This document shows, in pieces, positions 1 to 5,503 of a stretch of DNA of 5,503 nucleotides; position 1 is the first letter of the stretch, and each line of letters opens with the position of its first letter. The notes beneath the pieces are model-generated. The model was not told the origin of the DNA. It did not search any database and was given only the letters and a program-made list of their open reading frames with translations. Source of the DNA: Globobulimina sp. (Eukaryota; Foraminifera; Rotaliida); assembly GCA_003354225.1 (NCBI GenBank), contig PIVH01000538.1:1-5503 (forward strand), in the 5' to 3' direction. The position numbers were made by a program, and so were the translations under genes.

Positions 1-193
1 ACGAGGCTCATAACGTAGGCCAGCGGGGATGAACATAGATTCTATTTGCGATTAATGCACTAAACTCATATCCTGACCACATCCTATAACACTATATCTG
101 CGCTACACGGTTGAGAGTAGAATGTATTACTTTGAGCTTTATTTGAAGTTAATACAGAAAGATCTTCAAATTTAGTCGCTGGTGTCAACAACA

Positions 194-209
194 CTATTGC
201 CGGCAATAG
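194..209. repeat. Perfect 16-bp palindrome
   Basis: The sequence CTATTGCCGGCAATAG is its own reverse complement over all 16 bases, centred between 201 and 202. It lies in the non-coding left end. A symmetric protein-binding site or a chance event are both possible; no second copy is seen in the window. Confidence 0.8.
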
Positions 210-604
210 ATTAGGATTCAGTGAGATAGGTATATGGTTATGTGTGAACACGTATGCACCACACAACCACTACAATCAACTGTATGGTGAATGTTATAAC
301 TGGATTGGCTTATTCCTTCCTTGCATTACAAACAGATATTTATAGTACAGAAATATGATATGAATTTATTTATGGGATATTAATTTCACAGGTTCATAAT
401 TGGTCGTCTGTCAATTCAAGAAAAAAAAGAATAATTAATTCAATGCATAAACGTACTGATAAACATATTAAAAAACACAAGAAAAAAAAATAAAGTAAAA
501 TAAACGTTTTTGAAATAAAAAATGATAAAAATAACACAAGAATAATCGCAACGTAATTGGAAAGTCCGTACAATTGCAAAAGTATATTAAATATAATAAA
601 AAAA

Positions 605-632
605 TAACGGGAAAAAAATAACGGAAAAAAAA
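605..632. repeat. Two tandem 14-nt A-rich units
   Basis: Two adjacent 14-base units, TAACGGGAAAAAAA (605-618) and TAACGGAAAAAAAA (619-632), differ at one position. They lie immediately 3' of the minus-strand gene, so its transcript would contain two T-rich TTCCGTTA-like blocks just after the stop codon. This may be simple replication-slippage DNA or a 3'-end processing element; nothing shows which. Confidence 0.6.
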
Positions 633-645
633 TGGAATATATATA

Positions 646-3588
646 TTAAATATGTATTAATTTTCCATTGTGATCATATATTTTATGTATTTGAAATGCA
701 ATTTTAACATTCAACACATCGATATTTTGAATATCTTTCATTTTAAACAACGACGAGCCTTTATATAACTGATTATTTGTCAACACGCACGAATCCCATT
801 TGTTATATGATAATTGGATGAATGATAAACCATATTTCAATTCAATTTTACTTATCGATGCATGTAACTTATTTTGTGTGGCGATAAATCCACGAAACAT
901 ATCCTCCTCTTTCTGTCCATCATATTTCTTATAACACCGAAAATGCAGTGTACATTTATCACCATTTGGATTGATATTAAATTTATATTTTTTGGAATAT
1001 AAACTCTTTTTAAATGATGAATCATTAATATGTGAAACAGACAAATTCATTTCAATCGAATATACATATTTTATACCAATATTATTCTGCAATAAATACG
1101 ATATATATTTATCAAATAATAAGGTATATAAATCTGGGATTAGTTTCTCACATTCTTTCTTATTGAACCATACTGTCTTATTATTGTTATTTCCTTCGTT
1201 GTTATATTTTGTAATACATTCAAATAATTGCTGCATATATTTATTATGCACACTGTGTTCACTGTCATAGTTAACCATATTTGAGAGCATTTTTATTATT
1301 TTGCGTTGATACTTTTTTTTGAAAAAAATATTATTTTTATCATTATACCATTTACCACTTATTATCTGTTGGTATAATGTCAGTGATAACACTGAATCCG
1401 AATGTGATGAGCCATTATATACAATATCAATAAAACCTAAGCTGCCACCAAATATAATACGTTCCTTCTCTGCTGGGAAATAACTAAAATTGCTCGTATC
1501 TGTGTGTATCAATCAAGCATTGACTTGTCAGACATTATGTCACTCAAAAAAAAAACTTCAGTCAACTAAGAAATGACAATTAATGCACACATACCTAAAT
1601 ACACCATATTCTGTTCATTACCGAGCACTTTGCCTAATTTCAACACAATATTTGTAGTCTGGTTGTCAATTTTCTGCGCCACCACATATTTAGTAGTCAA
1701 CGATGATGGTCGATCGAACGACACACAACATTTCGGAAAGGATAACTTGGTATTAAGTCCATGATAAACGCGTTGTTTCTCAGACAACACATCACCAAAA
1801 CACCATATAGACTCTTTTAAATACCTTAAAAAATTCGCAATCTCACAATGTCTTCTTTTCACATCACTCATAGTTTCATTATTGTCCAATTTCCTGCATC
1901 CAATATTGCGAAAATCATTGATAATCTCATAATAATTTGTACATATTAGCACTGCAATAATATGATTAATAGATATTCTCTCCCCGTATTTTATTGATTT
2001 CTTCATCCATCGAAACTCGCGTTTACACTGCAAATTCTTTCCAATATCACTCCGTAAATAATCGTTTGCTTTAATGACTAATAATTCATAGTCATCACTG
2101 CTCATTGAATGTATATTATTGCCTAATAACTCACTCCGCAAATCCTCATATGTCGCTGGACAATAATATGGATGGGAGCTCTTCCAATAATCAAATGATT
2201 GGCCAAATGAGGACTTTAACATAGGAGTATTGCGTTTTACAATGCCTTTATACTCAGAACCAGTGCCAAAAACAGTGGAAATCTCCGATTGAGTGTCATC
2301 GATTGTGTCTGCATCGTCTGTTTCTATATTGCCATCTTCCACAGTTTCCTTACTATCTGAACCTTTATTTGCTGATTTGTTGGTTGTTGTGGTTAGAGAT
2401 GGCTTGAATGCAATGCGTGGCAACGATGATAATGCAAATATATTGCTACTATCTGCTTCGACTTCGGTTATGAATTTTTTACCGTCTGATATTAAGCCAG
2501 AATGGATGAATAATCCATGGATTATATCCAAATATTCAATCAATGCGATTTCAGACATTTCTTCGGGCGATCCATCCTTGGTTTCATCAGAAATCCAATA
2601 TAAATCACGTCTCCCTGGTAAAGTAGAAAAAAAAAGAGAATTGCCATGGTCCACATTTTAAAGTGACACTGAAAACATTTACTTTAAAATCATGGCACTA
2701 TGACACACTGAAGCAAAGGCAAATATATATGGGTAACGAACCTTTATTTGATAATGCCCGATAGATTTGTTTCTTTCCATCATTCCGAGTGAGACATGGA
2801 CACATTTCGGGGTGATTACAGTTTGGTACTTTGGTCTTTATATATTGCAGTAACTCTTTATCTGTATCATTGTTCATGTGATATTTTTTGACATGAAAAT
2901 AATCAGACAACAATTTATTTCGATTATATCCTTTCAATTTTGAAATAAATTTAGTCATCGATGAATATATGCTGTCCGTTGACTCATTTTTGACTGATTT
3001 AAATTTAATAAAAATACTATAATATCTCTGTATAAATGAGATCCGTTCAATAAAATCACAGTCGCCAATTGAACACGAACCGTATGCCATTTCCCGATTC
3101 TTCTCTCGTCGTTTCGGTGCAATCTCATTCCATTCACGTTCTATGGCTTTGTCACTGTAAAATATCGTGTTTCCATCAATGGTTTTTGCACAGAAAAACG
3201 GTACAAAAAATATTCTTAACTTTGTAACAGAATTCGCATCGGTTTTGTTACCATCATAACTGATATCATCTAACATGGATGTTATGTCATCGTCGTCTAA
3301 TTCTTCTTGAATTTGTTTGATTTTTGATGCTTTTACTTTGCAACGAATTTGCTTTTTGAGTATATCCAATGAGATGATGGAGGCAGACGAAAATTTTATG
3401 TCGTATTCATCAGAAGATTTTAAATAACGCATCGAGTCGACTTGTAAGGTGATGCATATCTGACCTTGAGATAAATGTGAATATTTGGATAGATTACTGA
3501 ATCCAGACTGTAATGATATTCCTGAATCACGTCGTCGTGCACCTAATAGTGATGTACGACGAGTGTTTAAATGATCTAATGTTAGCAT
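646..3588 (-). CDS. ADP-ribosyltransferase-fold protein, three exons, 906 aa
   Basis: Proposed exons are 3588-2742, 2614-1595 and 1499-646 (stop TAA at 648-646). The coding length is 2721 nt, exactly 907 codons, and both introns are phase 1. The ATG at 3588 follows an in-frame TAA and has A at -3. Residues 1-170 are an unrecognised N-domain with a basic start. A Cys/His cluster (CNHPEMCPC) lies at 257-265 and a Ser/Thr/Asp-rich linker at about 355-400. Residues about 430-645 resemble an ART catalytic domain: YHGL at 566-569, F-x-x-PSSLTT at 582-590, a beta-strand IVLKL at 605-609, and FPAEKE followed by a FGG turn at 630-641. ART enzymes transfer ADP-ribose from NAD+ to a target; here the target is unknown. 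His567 stands where R-S-E enzymes have Arg, so activity is uncertain. Residues about 650-906 form a C-terminal part with no clear family. No signal peptide or membrane segment is visible, which suggests an intracellular protein. ART assignment is by motif and remembered family layout only. Confidence 0.72.
1500..1594 (-). other. Intron 2 of ART-like gene (95 bp)
   Basis: The minus-strand donor TTTAG|GTATGT is close to consensus (GT at 1594-1593). The chosen acceptor is ACACAG (AG at 1501-1500), downstream of a T-rich tract. The join is phase 1 and makes an Asp codon (residue 623), giving VYL-D-TSNFSYFPAEKE. Another in-phase acceptor, CCCAG just upstream of the EKE codons, would delete the residues before the E-x-E loop. 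I prefer the upstream one because the LDxSxxSxFPxEKE spacing fits the ART fold. Confidence 0.7.
2615..2741 (-). other. Intron 1 of ART-like gene (127 bp)
   Basis: On the minus strand the donor reads AAAG|GTTCGT (exon ends at 2742). The acceptor is a strong pyrimidine tract followed by ACCAG (AG at 2616-2615). In-frame stops lie on both sides of the join: TAG at 2700-2698 closes the upstream frame and TAA at 2660-2658 lies upstream of the downstream frame. Splicing joins phase 1 to phase 1 and makes a Gly codon (residue 283), giving the run ALSNK-G-RRDLYW. Confidence 0.75.
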
Positions 3589-3645
3589 GTTCCGTTAAAT
3601 TAATTTTTAAAGTATTAAAGTAAGTTTGAAAAACTTCTAGTAATA
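3589..3645. promoter_or_regulatory. Compact divergent promoter/5'-UTR region
   Basis: Only 57 bases separate the ATG at 3588 (minus strand, ART-like gene) from the ATG at 3646 (plus strand, channel gene). Both ATGs have A at -3 and both are preceded by in-frame stop codons, so neither coding frame simply extends into the gap. The gap is strongly AT-rich with TTAAAT/ATTTTTAA-type tracts. It must hold both 5' untranslated regions and any core promoter, unless transcription starts within the opposite gene or upstream non-coding exons exist. No specific factor site is recognised. Confidence 0.55.
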
Positions 3646-5503
3646 ATGACGACAGAAGCACCAGAATCGTCAGTAAACTCACTGGGCCACTTCAGTGTTA
3701 ACACCGGTGAATTTGTATCGCAGCTATACATTTCAGTACCGATTGGCTTAATATTAATATTTTTATATATGATTGTACGACAAATCTCATTACGAACATG
3801 GGAAGTACGCCGAAAATACGCCGAAATACTAGTCGAGGAAGAAATGGGTGACGAGACTGACAGTGACGACCCCTTTGCAGAAACAGAAGAATTTAAATTA
3901 CCAAAATTTAGTACAACAATAACATATCCACGAATTTCAACTGGATTTTTCTTTTGGATGTACGATGTTTGGACCATGGATACAAATACATTTTATAAAC
4001 ATGCTGGTTTTGATGCATTAGTATTTAGATTATATTTAAAAGGCTGTATGTTTATTTGCCTCGCATCATTGCCATATGCTCTCTGTGTATTACTTCCTGT
4101 ATATGCTACCTCCGAAGTTACGATCAATTCGTTTTTAATGTGAGTGCGGAGTGCAAGGATCTTCATCATCCTCTAAGTGACTCACTCACTCACTCACTCG
4201 CTCAAAAACTTTACACACTGACACCATGTCACTTGCCTATGTTTTTAATTGTGACAGAATGTACATAATATGGATGATCCATTGGCAATAATCTCTATAA
4301 ATTCCGTGGGTGAATCAAGCAACAGATTATATGCAGCCGTGCTCGGCTGTTATATCTTTACATTCATCGCTTTATATTACTTATCCAGAGTATATTTAGC
4401 CGTCGCTTATGCCACCGATCAATTTTTAATTGGAAGCAATCGTTTATTGGAAGTGGACAAATTGTCCTGGTTCAATTACAAAGAGATGATTGACGACATC
4501 GTGGATGTAAATGTGAGAGTGGCCCGGGCCCCGATTGAGTTGACAAAGAATTATTTATCAAAAGTTAAACGACTGGTTGACAAAGAACAACATGTTCGGC
4601 AACCCAGCGAAGAGTTGGTCGCACCGATTGAAAATGAAGAGGATGATATTAAATATGAACCTAAATCAGACGAAGAAAAGACGGAATTGCTCAGTGACGA
4701 TGGCTATAATTCAGACACTGTGCGTATAATAAAGAATAGTGTGCCGTCCATCGATCGCTATACCATAATGATCCGTGATTTGCCGAAACCGTTTCGGGAC
4801 GAAACCACATTAAGACAGTTTATGAACCGTTTATTTCCAAATAAAATTGCTGTTGTTGTGATTGTGGTGGATGTCCGGGACTTGACAAAGGTGCAAAATG
4901 AGATTAAATTTCATGTCAAAGCGCTCAAAACGTTGTCTGTCAAACACGAGTTCGAGTTAGATAACTTATACGATGATGGGAAGTTGCCTACGATTTACGA
5001 AGGAACTAAATGTTGTGGATGTTGTGGGGAACAAATTAATTTGATAACGTATCATCGCACAAATAAAGAAGCGTTAATGAGCAGATTCAATAAGATGAAG
5101 AAAGAGGGATTGCGGGCTACGCCCACCGCCTTCGTGACTTTCAATTGTTTAAAAGCCGCATCCATAGCGATATCGTGTCCCATCCGCTTTGGTGTCAGCA
5201 ATTTGAAAATCCAAAAAGCGCCGTACCCAAACGATTTATATTGGGATAACTTGAAATATTCCTCCAATGACTTAATCCCTTATAACTTATTAGTAGCCAT
5301 CGCCATGTTTTTTTTATTGATATTCTGGTCGATTCCGGTGGCCGCCATTCAGGGTTTGGCCAATTTGGAGACTATTTTCGATGCATTCGACGCAAACATC
5401 GAGGATTACTTTAACGAGACCACCGTGTCGTGGATGCAAGGCTCGCTCACTGTGCTCATTTTGGATTTGTGGTTGGCCATAATCCCAATCATCGTTGAGC
5501 TAT
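3646..5503 (+). CDS. CSC1/OSCA/TMEM63-like cation channel, 5' part
   Basis: Calcium-permeable stress- or tension-gated cation channel of the CSC1/OSCA/TMEM63 family, partial at its 3' end. Proposed exons are 3646-4116 and 4258-5503, giving 572 residues so far (whole family members are usually about 700-900). Visible in order: a first membrane segment at about 24-45; an acidic cytosolic stretch at 64-82; a FFFWMYDVW motif and GFDALVFRLYLK leading into a helix at about 125-152 ending in LLPV; a helix at about 181-200; a long cytosolic region with an acidic insert (about 275-313), RYTIMIRDLP (324 on) and AFVTF (448-452), then APYPNDLYWDNL (478 on); a helix at about 500-525 with IFWSIPVAAIQGLANLE; and another at the window edge. 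This order matches RSN1_TM, PHM7_cyt and the start of RSN1_7TM. The ATG at 3646 is preceded by in-frame stops. Family assignment is confident; ion selectivity, membrane and stimulus are inferred. Confidence 0.9.
4117..4257 (+). other. Intron 1 of channel gene (141 bp, donor uncertain)
   Basis: The upstream frame stops at the TGA at 4141-4143. The downstream channel frame has a TGA at 4252-4254, so the only usable acceptor is GACAG at 4253-4257, leaving phase 0. The donor must then be phase 0: GAA|GTTACG at 4117 keeps the conserved LLPV motif and a loop length normal for the family. GTATAT at 4099 would remove the Val of LLPV. The best-looking donor, AAT|GTGAGT at 4140, is phase 2 and would break the frame. 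Confidence 0.5.
4180..4203. repeat. ACTC tetranucleotide microsatellite in the intron
   Basis: Five perfect ACTC copies (4180-4199) are followed by a degenerate GCTC copy. The tract lies inside the channel-gene intron, so length changes would not alter the protein. It adds pyrimidines about 55 bases before the acceptor. Confidence 0.9.

Larger units (their letters stand above)
1..645. other. Intergenic region, no supportable gene
   Basis: No convincing coding region is visible here. The first 300 bases have a mixed composition (28 of the first 60 bases are G or C). Plus-strand frames are closed by early stops. A 60-codon minus-strand frame at 84-266 has no ATG and no recognisable similarity; it could be the tail exon of another gene but cannot be supported. 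From about 300 the DNA becomes very AT-rich (9 of 60 bases G or C at 481-540), typical of protist spacer. It should contain the 3' untranslated region and polyadenylation site of the minus-strand gene ending at 646. The nearest minus-strand AATAAA I see is at 365-370. On the plus strand AATAAA occurs at 489, 499, 514 and 595, which in such A-rich DNA means little. Confidence 0.6.

Noticed and set aside
84-266. 60-codon minus-strand open frame in the left end
   Set aside because: It begins at a TTG rather than ATG, has a stop just upstream, matches no family I recognise, and no clear splice acceptor links it to another exon. It may be a terminal exon fragment, but there is not enough to call it.
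394-579. 61-codon minus-strand frame rich in Phe, Leu and Ile, resembling a membrane peptide
   Set aside because: The hydrophobicity is what A-rich DNA read on the other strand always gives; the region is about 15 percent GC spacer.
971-1270. Plus-strand open frame of 99 codons
   Set aside because: It is antisense to the ART-like exon 3 and is explained by its AT-rich composition.
2293-2661. Plus-strand open frame of 122 codons
   Set aside because: It is antisense to the Ser/Asp-rich linker and start of exon 2 of the ART-like gene and has no recognisable domain.
3615-3977. Minus-strand open frame of 120 codons overlapping the channel start
   Set aside because: The plus strand here encodes recognisable CSC1-family membrane and motif sequence; the minus frame is its shadow.
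4056-4268. Alternative plus frame crossing the channel exon-intron boundary
   Set aside because: It is an off-frame reading that runs through the microsatellite (LTHSLAQK-like repeats) and intron.
4270-4272. ATG at 4270 as an independent start for a second channel gene
   Set aside because: The protein from here lacks the first membrane helices, which are supplied in correct family order by the exon at 3646-4116; a splice explains the join better.
5052-5267. Minus-strand open frame of 71 codons
   Set aside because: It lies opposite the conserved AFVTF and APYPNDLYW segments of the channel.
1-5503. CRISPR array, tRNA/rRNA genes, insertion sequences or a bacterial operon
   Set aside because: There are no spaced direct repeats, no cloverleaf or rRNA-like blocks, no terminal inverted repeats with transposase, and the gene structure is eukaryotic.

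Overview
This window looks like nuclear DNA from an AT-rich unicellular eukaryote. There are no bacterial-style operons or ribosome binding sites. Both genes are interrupted by short spliceosomal-type introns (GT...AG, about 95-141 bp), the standard genetic code reads through all exons without internal stops, and the downstream gene belongs to a family restricted to eukaryotes (CSC1/OSCA/TMEM63). The exact lineage cannot be fixed from the sequence. A protist is the best guess, because the other gene resembles multi-domain ADP-ribosyltransferase-like proteins that I recall from protist gene families (memory, not checked).

Layout. Positions 1-645 hold no gene I can support: about 300 bp of mixed composition with a perfect 16-bp palindrome, then a very AT-rich spacer ending in a short A-rich tandem repeat. 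Positions 646-3588, minus strand, hold one three-exon gene that superficially appears as three separate open frames. When the two introns are removed in phase, the frames join into a 906-residue protein. Its centre carries an ADP-ribosyltransferase (ART) fold signature (YHGL ... SSLTT ... EKE), and the second intron interrupts this domain just before the catalytic E-x-E loop. A 57-bp gap (3589-3645) separates the start codons of two divergent genes. From 3646 to the window end, plus strand, lies the 5' part of a CSC1/OSCA/TMEM63 mechanosensitive or osmosensitive cation channel gene, with one intron containing an ACTC microsatellite. The gene runs off the window within the channel pore domain.

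The two genes share a head-to-head promoter region but have no obvious common pathway: one is a predicted soluble, probably intracellular, ART-like protein and the other a polytopic membrane channel. The main points of interest are the reconstructed ART-like gene (with His in place of the usual first-motif Arg, plus extra unrecognised N- and C-terminal domains), the extremely tight divergent promoter, and a splice-donor ambiguity in the channel gene.
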